64,000 bases of DNA from Verrucomicrobiaceae bacterium UBA2429 (GTDB taxonomy: Bacteria; Verrucomicrobiota; Verrucomicrobiia; Verrucomicrobiales; Verrucomicrobiaceae): NCBI GenBank assembly GCA_002343505.1, contig DDQZ01000069.1, forward strand, positions 7,161 to 71,160, in the 5' to 3' direction. The notes under the pieces are model-generated. The model was not told the DNA's origin, made no database searches, and saw only the letters and a program-made list of their open reading frames with translations. Positions 53,575 through 61,842 of the stretch are shown here, piece after piece; the stretch's first letter is position 1; each line of letters starts with the position of its first letter. Both the position numbers and the translations under genes were made by a program.

Positions 53575-55101
53575 TTACTTCGCCAACTCGTAGCAGACCA
53601 TCTCGCGGTCGTTGCGCAGGAGCAGCCAGCGGCCGACAAGGGTGGGCGGATTCCAGGTTTTACTGGAGAGCGCGGGCAGGCGGGCGATTTCCTCCGGGCC
53701 GTCCGCGCCGGGACGCACGAGCACGACGGGGCCGGGCTCGGTCTGAATGAGGAGCAGGCCGCCCAACTGCAAATGCTGGCCGAAGCCGTAACGCCCCTGC
53801 CGCCAGAGGCGCTCCCCGCTTTCCAGGTCCACGGCCACGAGCGTGCCCTCATCCAGCGCATAAGCGCGGCCGTCGAGCACGGTGGCGCTGCTGAACTTGG
53901 TGCGCGGCGCGCTGGCGCTCCAGACGAGGGCGCTTTCGAAGCCGCCGCCGCTGGCTCGGATTTCAAGCAGGTGGCTTTTCTGCCCGTAGCTGGAGGTCAC
54001 CAGGATACGGTCCGGCCCCGCCTGAGCTGGCTGGCCGACCTTGGGGTAATCCCCGGGCCACGGATGCCGCCACAGCACGGTGCCTGTGGCAGTGTCATGC
54101 CCTGTGACAGAGGCGGCATTGACGGAGACGATCTGCTCGCGTCCGGCCAGAGTGCGCAGGGCAGGGGTGCTGTAGCTGGCGGCCTCCCCGCCAGCCTGCC
54201 AGGAGGGCTCGCCGGTGCGCGCGTCATAGGCCAGCAGCGTGGGCGCGCCATTGCCGCCGGTGACGATGACACGCGCGCCGTGCAGGAGCGGGGAGCCGCT
54301 TTTGCCATACATGAGGTTGCCCGTCTTTGTCTCCGCCAGGATGTCGCGCCGCCAGAGCCGCGCGCCAGTGGCGAGGTCGAGGCAGTTCAGGATGCCAGTG
54401 CCGCCGAGTGTGTAAACGCGCGCGCCGTCGGCGGAAATGGCGGGCGTGGCGCGCGGGCCGTCTCCGCCGAGTGGCTCGGAGAAAAGCGCCTCATCCGTGT
54501 GACTCCACAGCAGCGCGCCGGTGACGATGTCATAACAATTCACGCATTCATCAGAGTCGCGCTGCTCCTGGGTCACGGCGCGGCGACCCGCCACGGCAAA
54601 GCCGGACCAGCCTTTGCCGGCAGCCTGCCGCCATGCCTCGCGCGGCGGATGCGCGGCCCAGTCGGTCTTCCAGGCGGGCGCAGGGAAGATGCCGTCGCCG
54701 CTCGCTCCCATGAAGGAGCGCATGTCGGCGAGTCCGGCGGGGATTTCGGCCAGGTCGAGACCGGCGGCTTTGGCTTGCGGTGCCGGTGCGGCGGGTGCGG
54801 ACACCGTCCAGCGCCAGGCGAAGCGCGGCATGGCGGTGCCGTCGGCGGAGCCTTCGTAGCGCAGCAGCAGCCTGCCCGCGCCCCACAGCGCGGCACCCGC
54901 GAGCAGGACGAGCGCAAGTCGTTTCAAACGCCGTCCCCGCGCTCCCAGCGCCCACCAAAGGCAAAGCAGCAGCACAACCAGAAGACTCAGCAGCACCACG
55001 CCCAGCGAGCGCGCCACATGGTCAGTTGCCAGCAGCCATGCGGCCAGCGCGGCGGGCAGGAGGATGATGACGATGGGGAAGGTGAATGAGCGGCGGGGCA
55101 T
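53575..55101 (-). CDS. PQQ-binding-like beta-propeller membrane protein
   Basis: 508 residues. Three hydrophobic segments in the first ~75 residues anchor it; the rest is a propeller with PQQ-type blades ('CYDIVTGALLWSHTDE', 'CLDLATGARLWRRDI', 'AYDARTGEPSWQAGG', 'VDLESGERLWRQGR'). No conserved PQQ-binding or dehydrogenase residues are obvious, so it is probably a scaffold. Starts 36 bp downstream of the MOSC gene. Confidence 0.85.
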   Translation of the reverse strand: MPRRSFTFPIVIILLPAALAAWLLATDHVARSLGVVLLSLLVVLLLCLWWALGARGRRLKRLALVLLAGAALWGAGRLLLRYEGSADGTAMPRFAWRWTVSAPAAPAPQAKAAGLDLAEIPAGLADMRSFMGASGDGIFPAPAWKTDWAAHPPREAWRQAAGKGWSGFAVAGRRAVTQEQRDSDECVNCYDIVTGALLWSHTDEALFSEPLGGDGPRATPAISADGARVYTLGGTGILNCLDLATGARLWRRDILAETKTGNLMYGKSGSPLLHGARVIVTGGNGAPTLLAYDARTGEPSWQAGGEAASYSTPALRTLAGREQIVSVNAASVTGHDTATGTVLWRHPWPGDYPKVGQPAQAGPDRILVTSSYGQKSHLLEIRASGGGFESALVWSASAPRTKFSSATVLDGRAYALDEGTLVAVDLESGERLWRQGRYGFGQHLQLGGLLLIQTEPGPVVLVRPGADGPEEIARLPALSSKTWNPPTLVGRWLLLRNDREMVCYELAK

Positions 55102-55137
55102 GGCAGTGTGAGGTTTACGCTTGCCGCTGCCGGGGCG

Positions 55138-55593
55138 TCACTCCCGGCGCAGGATGCCGTCGCTCAAAATGCGCGCGCGCAAACCGCCATGTCCTTTCAA
55201 CGCGTCTTCCGCGCCCTCGGCAAAGGCCTGGTTCATCCAGTGGCAGGGCGCGCTTTCCTGCGTGCCGATAAAGCGCACTCCCTGCACCTCGAACTCCCCT
55301 CCGATGAGCTCGTTCAAATCCGCTCCCGTGGTGATGATGTTGCGCCTGAAGACGGATGGCGGCAGGTCATGAATGCCAAACTGCGCGCACAGCCGCTCAT
55401 AAACTTCGTGCTCGAAGAAGGTGACCTGGCCTTTGTAATCCTCTTTGTAGCCAAAAAAGCGGTCGCCACGAAGACCCTTTCCCGCCACGCACTCCACCTC
55501 GTCCACTTCGAGCATGGGAGCCGTGCCCGCAGGCTGTCCATGATGACCGTAATAGTTGTGTTCTGGAGAGATGTAGAGATGCAGCAGGCGCAT
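55138..55593 (-). CDS. MOSC-domain protein
   Basis: 151 residues. Contains 'GLRGDRFFGYKEDYKGQVTF', 'VFRRNIITTGADLNELIG' and the reactive cysteine of 'ESAPCHWMN'. MOSC domains bind the molybdenum cofactor or carry sulfur, which fits with moaA elsewhere in the window. The ATG at 55593 gives the expected 'MRLLHLYISPEHNY' start. Substrate unknown. Confidence 0.87.
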   Translation of the reverse strand: MRLLHLYISPEHNYYGHHGQPAGTAPMLEVDEVECVAGKGLRGDRFFGYKEDYKGQVTFFEHEVYERLCAQFGIHDLPPSVFRRNIITTGADLNELIGGEFEVQGVRFIGTQESAPCHWMNQAFAEGAEDALKGHGGLRARILSDGILRRE

Positions 55594-55685
55594 GGCGCGG
55601 CACCATCCAAGCGCGGAGGCGCTTTGCAAGCGCGGGTCCAGTTTCCACGGGCGGCGCGGGTTTGAGTGCCCGGACTACGGGCCGT

Positions 55686-56798
55686 CTACACCGTGATCCG
55701 CCGGTTGCGCGCGGTGACGGGCCACGTCTCGACGGCCCTGCCCCGGTCAATGACGACGGCCTCGCCGTGCATCGAGACGGTGGGGCAGACGTGGCGGGGG
55801 ATGCCGTGCAGAGCCTGGCCGATGAGAAACTCGTGCGCGCGCTCGGTGTGAAGCACGAGGTGCTCCTCGCTCTGCATGAGCACCTCGGCCTCCGGCAGCT
55901 CCTCGAATTTCACGCGGGGGTGGGGGTTTTCGGGCGCCACGGATTTGTGGCCTAGATCAAGCGTGAGACGGTCCTTGCCCGGCTTGCTGATGACGCGCGC
56001 GAGCAGAACTGCAGCGGGCAGGAAGGCCAGGTCGGGGTGCCTTTCACCGTAACCAAAATCCCACAGCACGGTGGTGCCGGGGCTGCAAATGCGGTCGGCG
56101 TGCCCGGCATGATAACCAAAGGTGGGCGAGCCGCCGGCCACGAGCTCCGCCACATGCGCGCCCTCCCCCTCCAGGCGCTGGCGGAAGGCGAGCACGGGCG
56201 CGAAGGCGGCCTCCGCGCGCTCCCGGCGCACGGCCAGCTCGGCATCGTGGATGTGGCCGTCGTAGGCGTGCAGGCCGCGGAAGATGAGGCCGGGGGTGTC
56301 TTTGATGACATGAACGAGAAAAGCGGCGGCCTCGCCGGGCTCGATGCCGGTGCGCCCCATGCCGCAGTCCAGCTCCAGAAAAACGCCGAGGGTGACGCGG
56401 TGCTGCTGCGCGGCGGAGGCCAGAGTGCGGATGCTCTCCTCGTCATCGGCGATGGCGGAGAACTGCACGCCGGGGTGCTTTTCCGCCAGGCGCGCGAGGC
56501 GGTGCGCGTTCGGCCCCACGCAGGTCATGGCGAGCATGACATCGGCCGCGCCCGCGTCCGCGCACATCTCGGTCTCGGCGATGGTGGAGGTCTTGAACTT
56601 CGTGATGCCCAGCTCCACCTGGCGGCGGGTGAGCGGCAGCAGCTTGTGCGTCTTCACATGCGGCCGCAGCCGCGCCGGCCCGCCTGTGGTCTCCAGCATG
56701 AGCCGCAGATTGTGCTCGATGCGCGGCCGGTAAAGCAGCAGCGCGGGAGAGGCGATCTCGGCCTCATTGTCAACGTGGAACCAGGCGTGAAGGGACAT
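55686..56798 (-). CDS. D-threonine aldolase/D-serine dehydratase-like PLP enzyme
   Basis: 370 residues with an alanine-racemase-type N-terminal barrel. PLP lysine in 'LRPHVKTHKLLP'; other conserved stretches are 'VFLELDCGMGRTGIEPGEA', 'LHAYDGHIHD' and 'GSPTFGYHAG', and the C-terminal metal-binding 'HGIPRHVCPTVSMHGEAVV'. Members cleave D-threonine or dehydrate D-serine-type amino acids using PLP plus a divalent metal. Precise substrate unknown. Confidence 0.88.
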   Translation of the reverse strand: MSLHAWFHVDNEAEIASPALLLYRPRIEHNLRLMLETTGGPARLRPHVKTHKLLPLTRRQVELGITKFKTSTIAETEMCADAGAADVMLAMTCVGPNAHRLARLAEKHPGVQFSAIADDEESIRTLASAAQQHRVTLGVFLELDCGMGRTGIEPGEAAAFLVHVIKDTPGLIFRGLHAYDGHIHDAELAVRRERAEAAFAPVLAFRQRLEGEGAHVAELVAGGSPTFGYHAGHADRICSPGTTVLWDFGYGERHPDLAFLPAAVLLARVISKPGKDRLTLDLGHKSVAPENPHPRVKFEELPEAEVLMQSEEHLVLHTERAHEFLIGQALHGIPRHVCPTVSMHGEAVVIDRGRAVETWPVTARNRRITV

Positions 56799-56922
56799 GC
56801 GCGCAGTGGATAGCGGGCGCGGCGCGCGGTGGCAAGACAGTTTGCGCCGCCATTTTCACCACTCACCCCCTTTTCCGTGGCGGCATGGACGAGCGGCGCT
56901 AGACTGCGCGCCCTCCCCCCGA

Positions 56923-57900
56923 ATGATCCGCCTCATCACGCAGCAAGGACAGCTCATTGACTGGAACGACGAGAAAGTGCGTCCGTTCCCGGACAATCTT
57001 GTCTTTCTCGACCTGATGAACCCCTCCCGCGCCGAGGAGCTGGAGTCGGAGAGCTGGCTCGAATACCAGCTCCCCACCCGCGAGGAGATGCAGGAGATCG
57101 AGGAATCCAGCCGGCTGTACATGGAAAAAGGCGCGCTCTACATGACCGCGTGGATTCCCGTGGGCCTCGACACGCCCGACCCGGACACCACGGCCATCTC
57201 CTTCGTCATCGCGCCGGACTGCCTCACCACCGTGCGCTACGCGGACCCGATGGCCTTCCGCCTGCTGGCGGACACCGTGCGCCGCCAGTGTTCCCTGCCC
57301 ACCACGAGCGACGCGGTCTTTCTCACCCTCTGCGAGCTCATCGTGGCGCGCATCGCCGACGCGCTCCAGACCGTGGAGTCCGACCTGAAAAAAGTGGGCC
57401 GCGAGATCTTCAGCCTGCGCCCGCACGAGGCGAACGCGGCCATCGAAAAAGACCTGGGCGACGTGGTGCGCACCCTCGGCCGCCGCAGCGCCCTGGTGGC
57501 GAACCTGCGCGAGAGCCTAGTGAGCGTGAACCGCATGCTCCAGTTCTTCCTCAACAACGCCGCCACCTGGCTGCGCGGCGACCTCGCGGCCCAGTTCCGC
57601 AGTGTGATGCGGGACGTGAAGTCTCTCGATGATTACACGAACCAGCAGCAGCAGGAGATGACTTTCCTGCTCGAGTCCACGCTCGGCCTCATCAACATCC
57701 AGCAGAACCAGATCATCAAGATCTTCACCATCGCCAGCGTGCTCTTCCTGCCGCCCACTCTCATCGCCAGCATCTACGGCATGAATTTCGAGCACATGCC
57801 GGAGACGAAGTGGCCCTGGGCTTATCCAGCGGTCATTGTTTTACTCATCCTCTCCGCACTCGGACCGATCTGGTTCTTCAAAAAGAAAAAACTGCTCTGA
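56923..57900 (+). CDS. corA: CorA-family magnesium transporter
   Basis: 325 residues. A soluble N-terminal domain is followed by a long stalk helix and two C-terminal membrane helices. The GMN signature is in 'IASIYGMNFEHMPETKWPW'. Conducts Mg2+ (and other divalents) as a pentamer. The ATG at 56923 was chosen over 56797, which would overlap the divergent gene's start region. No terminator is obvious before the tRNA. Confidence 0.93.
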   Translation: MIRLITQQGQLIDWNDEKVRPFPDNLVFLDLMNPSRAEELESESWLEYQLPTREEMQEIEESSRLYMEKGALYMTAWIPVGLDTPDPDTTAISFVIAPDCLTTVRYADPMAFRLLADTVRRQCSLPTTSDAVFLTLCELIVARIADALQTVESDLKKVGREIFSLRPHEANAAIEKDLGDVVRTLGRRSALVANLRESLVSVNRMLQFFLNNAATWLRGDLAAQFRSVMRDVKSLDDYTNQQQQEMTFLLESTLGLINIQQNQIIKIFTIASVLFLPPTLIASIYGMNFEHMPETKWPWAYPAVIVLLILSALGPIWFFKKKKLL

Positions 57901-57916
57901 ATGGTGCTGCCGCTCC

Positions 57917-57991
57917 TGGTACACGGAGAGGGATTCGAACCCCCGACCAACTCGGTGTAAACGAGCCGCTCTACCACTGAGCTATCCGTGC
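57917..57991 (-). tRNA. tRNA-Val (anticodon UAC)
   Basis: 75 nt including the encoded CCA. Acceptor GCACGGA/TCCGTGT, D-loop AGCTCAGTGGTAGAGC, anticodon loop TTTACAC on stem GCTCG/CGAGT (anticodon TAC), and the T arm GGGGGTTCGAATCCCTC. It reads on the minus strand, convergent with corA. Confidence 0.96.
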
Positions 57992-58112
57992 GTGGCGCGG
58001 GCCATGAATGCGCGGAAACCCCATGGCGCGCAAGGCGCAAAATGGAACCCAGCCTTGCGCCGGGCATCATTCTTGCTCCCAATCACGTCCCTAACTCCGA
58101 ACACCGAACAAA

Positions 58113-59144
58113 ATGCCCGTCGCCACCCCCGCCCAATACCGCGCCATGCTCGACGCCGCCCAGAAAGGCGGCTACGCCTACCCGGCCATCAACGTCACCT
58201 CCCTGCCCACCATCAACGGCGCGCTGAAGGCTTTCGCGGAGTCCAAATCCGACGGCATCATCCAGGTGTCCACAGGCGGGGGCGAGTTTGCATCGGGCAC
58301 TGCGGTCAAGGACATGGCACTCGGCGCCATCGTGCTCGCCGAGGCCACGCACATCCTCGCGGAACGCTACAACGTCCTCGTCGCCCTCCACACCGACCAC
58401 TGCCACCCCAAGAACGTCGAGAAATTCTTGAAGCCGCTGCTCGCCGCCACCAAGGCGCGTCGCGAGGCCGACAAGGGCAACCTTTTCAACTCCCACATGT
58501 TCGACGGCTCCGAGCTTCCCCTGGAGGAAAACATGCGCGTCTCCAAGGAACTGCTCCAGCAATGCGCGGAGCTCGACATCATCCTTGAAATCGAAGCCGG
58601 CGTTGTCGGAGGCGAGGAGGACGGCCACGACACCTCCGGTGTGGCCAATGAAAAGCTCTACACCACTCCAGAGGACATGCTCGCCGTCTATGAGACCCTC
58701 AACGGCATCGGCCGCTTCATGTTCGCCGCCACTTTCGGCAACGTCCACGGCAGCTACAAGCCAGGCGCCGTGAAGCTCAAGCCCGCCATTTTGCGCGACG
58801 GGCAGAAGGCCGTCATGGACAAGCACGGCGCGGCGGCGGAAATGGATCTCGTCTTCCACGGCGGCAGCGGCACACCGTTGGAGGAAATCCGCGAGACCCT
58901 CGGCTACGGCGTTATTAAGATGAACATAGACACCGACACCCAGTACGCCTTCACGCGCCCCATCGTGGACCACATGATGAAGAACTACGCCGGCGTGCTC
59001 AAGATTGACGGTGAAGTCGGCGACAAGAAGACTTACGACCCGCGCAGCTACCTCAAAAAAGGCGAGCAGGGTCTCTGCGAGCGCATGAAGGAGGCCTGCG
59101 ACGACCTGCTGAGCACCGGCAGGACCATCTTCGGCACCGTCTGA
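58113..59144 (+). CDS. fba: Class II fructose-bisphosphate aldolase
   Basis: 343 residues. 'YAYPAINVTSLPTINGAL', zinc site 'LHTDHCHPK', catalytic-loop 'NLFNSHMFDGS', 'EIEAGVVGGEEDG', and 'DLVFHGGSG' mark a class II (zinc) aldolase of the yeast/actinobacterial type. Reversibly cleaves fructose 1,6-bisphosphate in glycolysis and gluconeogenesis. Start ATG at 58113. Confidence 0.95.
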   Translation: MPVATPAQYRAMLDAAQKGGYAYPAINVTSLPTINGALKAFAESKSDGIIQVSTGGGEFASGTAVKDMALGAIVLAEATHILAERYNVLVALHTDHCHPKNVEKFLKPLLAATKARREADKGNLFNSHMFDGSELPLEENMRVSKELLQQCAELDIILEIEAGVVGGEEDGHDTSGVANEKLYTTPEDMLAVYETLNGIGRFMFAATFGNVHGSYKPGAVKLKPAILRDGQKAVMDKHGAAAEMDLVFHGGSGTPLEEIRETLGYGVIKMNIDTDTQYAFTRPIVDHMMKNYAGVLKIDGEVGDKKTYDPRSYLKKGEQGLCERMKEACDDLLSTGRTIFGTV

Positions 59145-59235
59145 GCGGGCCAATGCTCCGCTGAGGGCCGGGAATTTCGGTCGTCAAAAAAACCGCGCTT
59201 TCAAATGCCGGGGCAGCCGTGTTAAACGGTCGGTG

Positions 59236-60714
59236 ATGAAAATGCTTCGCCGGCTGTTGACCAGCCTCTTGTTGCTCGTGATCGTTCTCTCCGGAATCCT
59301 CGCCGGGCATCTGGCCCTGGTCTGGTGGAGTGATCCCGCCGCCGCGCCTCCCGCGCCCGAACCCGGCAAAGAGGACGTGAGCCGCTTCAGCCTGGCGAAT
59401 CCCGCGCGCGTGGTGCGGGTGGCGCGGACATTGCCGGAAGCGGAGGCGCAGCTCGCCGGACTGGTGCGGCAGGCGCGGGCTGAGGGTGGCCGCATCGCCA
59501 TCGCGGGCGCCAGGCACTCGATGGGCGGCCACACGATGGCGGATGGCGCGGTCGTGGTGGACATGACTCCGCTGAATTTCGTGGATGAACCGCGCCAGGA
59601 GGGTGGGGCGCATTTTGTCACCGTCGGAGCCGGGGCCTTGTGGCGGGACGTGCTGCCCCGTCTGCAGGCTGCCGGACTGGCGGTTCAGATCATGCAGTCC
59701 AACAATGACTTCACCGTCGGCGGATCGCTCTCGGTGAACTGCCACGGCTGGCAGCATGGCCTGCCACCCATCGCCAGCAGTGTCGTCTCGCTGCGGGTGG
59801 TCACCGCTGACGGCGGGGTCGCGGCCTGTGATGCGCACACGAACGACGAACTTTTCCGCCATGTGCTTGGCGGTTACGGACTCTTCGGCATCATCACCCA
59901 GGCAACTTTGCGCGTGGTGAAGGACGCGCATTACAAGACGAAAACGGTGGCTGTGACACCGGAGAGCTATTGGAAGACCTTTCAATGCGAGACATTGGAT
60001 GACTCCGCCGGAATGGCCTACGGGCGCATCAACGTGGCGCCGCTGGGTTTCCTGGAAAGCGGCACGGTGAATGTGCTCCGGCTCTCCGGCGAGTCACCGC
60101 CCAAGACACGACCCGCCGGGTTCATGCCGCTGCTCAAACGGCTCGTCTTCCGCGGCAGCGTGGGCAGCGGTTTCGGAAAGCAAGTCCGGGAGTGGGGTGA
60201 GCGTCTCGGCGGCGAACTCGACGGCGGATGGCGCAGCGTGATCCAGGGCGAGCCAGCCTCCGACTTCGGCAGCCGCCGCACGGACAGCACCGAGATTCTG
60301 CAGGAGTACTTCGTGCCGGTGAGGAGACTGGGGGAGTTCATCACCCGCATCCGTCCGCTCTTTGAAAAGCACCGGCCTGTGGACCTGCTGAACATCACCG
60401 TGCGCGATGTGAAGCCCGATGAGACCACCGCGCTGCCCTACGCCCGCGAGCATGTCTTTGGCCTGGTGATGCTTTTCCACATGGAACTCGGCCCCGAGTC
60501 CGATGAGCGGATGCGCGCTTTCAGCCAGGACATGATCGAGGAGGCCCTCGCCTGCGGCGGCACCTACTACCTGACTTACCGCCCCCACGCCACTCGCGAA
60601 CAATTCGCGCGGGCCTACCCGATGGCAGCTGACTTCTTTGAAACCAAGCGCCGCCTGGACCCCGGCAACATCTTCCGCAACCAGTTCCTCGAAAAATACG
60701 GGCCGGGAAAATGA
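59236..60714 (+). CDS. FAD-linked oxidase, sugar-1,4-lactone oxidase-like
   Basis: 492 residues. An N-terminal hydrophobic anchor (~5-30), an FAD-binding PCMH domain ('GGRIAIAGARHSMGGHTMAD', 'DFTVGGSLSVNCHG') and a C-terminal ALO-like domain ending 'RLDPGNIFRNQFLEKYG'. Similar enzymes oxidise aldonolactones such as arabinono- or gulono-1,4-lactone. The anchor suggests a periplasmic face. Start is the ATG at 59236; the GTG at 59233 is in frame and gives one extra Met. Confidence 0.85.
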   Translation: MKMLRRLLTSLLLLVIVLSGILAGHLALVWWSDPAAAPPAPEPGKEDVSRFSLANPARVVRVARTLPEAEAQLAGLVRQARAEGGRIAIAGARHSMGGHTMADGAVVVDMTPLNFVDEPRQEGGAHFVTVGAGALWRDVLPRLQAAGLAVQIMQSNNDFTVGGSLSVNCHGWQHGLPPIASSVVSLRVVTADGGVAACDAHTNDELFRHVLGGYGLFGIITQATLRVVKDAHYKTKTVAVTPESYWKTFQCETLDDSAGMAYGRINVAPLGFLESGTVNVLRLSGESPPKTRPAGFMPLLKRLVFRGSVGSGFGKQVREWGERLGGELDGGWRSVIQGEPASDFGSRRTDSTEILQEYFVPVRRLGEFITRIRPLFEKHRPVDLLNITVRDVKPDETTALPYAREHVFGLVMLFHMELGPESDERMRAFSQDMIEEALACGGTYYLTYRPHATREQFARAYPMAADFFETKRRLDPGNIFRNQFLEKYGPGK

Positions 60715-60789
60715 CCCTGCTTGGCAAATCCGCCAGTCCTCGTGCCGGAATGCGCAGCTGACAGCCATGCGGCCACAGCCACGACGCGG

Positions 60790-60971
60790 CGAGTGATTGC
60801 CCATCAGCACCCAGGCCTGGACACGCCAGCCGGTCATCTCACATGCCTGCTGAGGGTGTGGAGAAAGAAGCGCCGGTCGTCGTCATCATGAAAAATGTCC
60901 TCCCGGCGGTTTCCCCGCGCCATGATGTGGTAATATGCCCCTGCGGCTTGAATGCGGATGCTGCGTGCCAT
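60790..60971 (-). pseudogene. Truncated REP-associated tyrosine transposase (RAYT)
   Basis: From the ATG at 60971, '[20 protein letters not shown]' and then '[20 protein letters not shown]' is the usual RAYT start. It hits a TGA after 'RHVR', and the following 'TGWRVQAWVLMGNH' continues in another frame, stopping inside the catalytic NHxH motif. Frameshift and 3' truncation make it non-functional. RAYTs mobilise REP palindromes. Confidence 0.85.
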
Positions 60972-60998
60972 GCGCCGGTTTTTGCACCCGCGGCAGAA

Positions 60999-61030
60999 CT
61001 GTCAAGCAGTTGCACACTGACCCCGTTTCC
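60999..61030 (+). repeat. Direct repeat, copy 1
   Basis: First of three copies of CTGTCAAGCAGTTGCACACT followed by GACCCCGTTTCC. It immediately follows the RAYT remnant. Confidence 0.9.
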
Positions 61031-61059
61031 TCAACCCCCGCCAGCCCGCCCCCGGCCCC

Positions 61060-61377
61060 GACCACGGCATCCTCATCAAGGGCGCTCAAAACCTCGGCAA
61101 CCGCCTCTGGTGGGAGCAGTAAAAAAGCGCCCACCACAGCGGCGCGAGAAGGTTCCACGCCCTCCAGTGGCAGCCTGGCGAATGGCGCGAACACGAAGGC
61201 GAACCAGTCTTCATCGAGCCAGGCTTAGCCCACTCCACCACCTCCACCAAGATCGTCCCCGCGTTCCGCCCACCCTCACGCGCCAAACCCCGCCACCTCG
61301 ACCACTTCAGACTCCTCTGCCACGCCGAGGCCTTTGTTGATGCCGTCAGACGGGGAATCAAATCAGGGTGCATTTAG
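61060..61377 (+). pseudogene. Degenerate coding remnant, family unknown
   Basis: One frame reads '...[20 protein letters not shown]', a TAA at 61120-61122, then resumes in the same frame with protein-like sequence ('[20 protein letters not shown]' ... 'KPRHLDHFRLLCHAEAFVDA') to a stop at 61375. It has no start and an internal stop, so it is broken. I do not recognise the family. Confidence 0.5.
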
Positions 61378-61390
61378 TGGGGGGATATTT

Positions 61391-61421
61391 TGTCAAGCAG
61401 TTGCACCCTGACCCCGTTTCC
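61391..61421 (+). repeat. Direct repeat, copy 2
   Basis: Same unit as copy 1 with one change (TTGCACCCTG instead of TTGCACACTG). Confidence 0.9.
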
Positions 61422-61446
61422 ACGGTCCGAACCGAGCGGCTCGCTT

Positions 61447-61478
61447 CTGTCAAGCAGTTGCACACTGACCCCGTTTCC
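61447..61478 (+). repeat. Direct repeat, copy 3
   Basis: Identical to copy 1, followed by short CCGTTTCC reiterations. The rest of 61479-61629 shows no gene. Confidence 0.9.
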
Positions 61479-61629
61479 CGTTTCCCCGTTTCCCGCAGTC
61501 CTCAACGCCTCATCGAAGCGAGCACACATCGAAGGCCGCAACGCTCAGCCGCATAATGCAAGCTCAGGCACGCGGCGCGGTGGGGAGAAGCGTTGCAGGG
61601 TGAAGGCCGAGGGAGTTGGTGTGGGTGAT

Positions 61630-61842
61630 TCATTTCTCGCCGTTGTCTTGGTCTGACGCTTTGCGCTTGTGCATCCGGCCAGCAATAATGCCGATGAGAT
61701 TCACACTTCCAAAGACAGCAAAGCTGGTAAGCAGACCAGCGCCGAGGGCAACATACCAAGCGTGGCTCTCGGCAACCCAAGCGCCAACGAGTATTCCCGC
61801 CACGATGCTCAACGTTGCAAATAGAAGTTCAAAGCAGTTCAT
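61630..61842 (-). CDS. Small two-helix membrane protein, probable immunity protein of the RHS toxin
   Basis: 70 residues with two hydrophobic helices (about 5-25 and 30-53) and a basic polar tail ('GRMHKRKASDQDNGEK'). Its ATG at 61842 overlaps the stop of the RHS gene by 4 bp, the usual arrangement of an effector and its immunity gene. Both share a lower-GC composition than the RHS core. No family recognised; the immunity role is inferred from position. Confidence 0.65.
   Translation of the reverse strand: MNCFELLFATLSIVAGILVGAWVAESHAWYVALGAGLLTSFAVFGSVNLIGIIAGRMHKRKASDQDNGEK

Noticed and set aside
51201..53750. 849-codon open frame antisense to the M16 peptidase
   Set aside because: Composition is typical of antisense frames in high-GC DNA; the peptidase on the other strand carries HXXEH.
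60999..61478. CRISPR array
   Set aside because: Three copies only, with irregular spacing (about 360 and 26 bp between copies), no cas genes and a RAYT remnant nearby.
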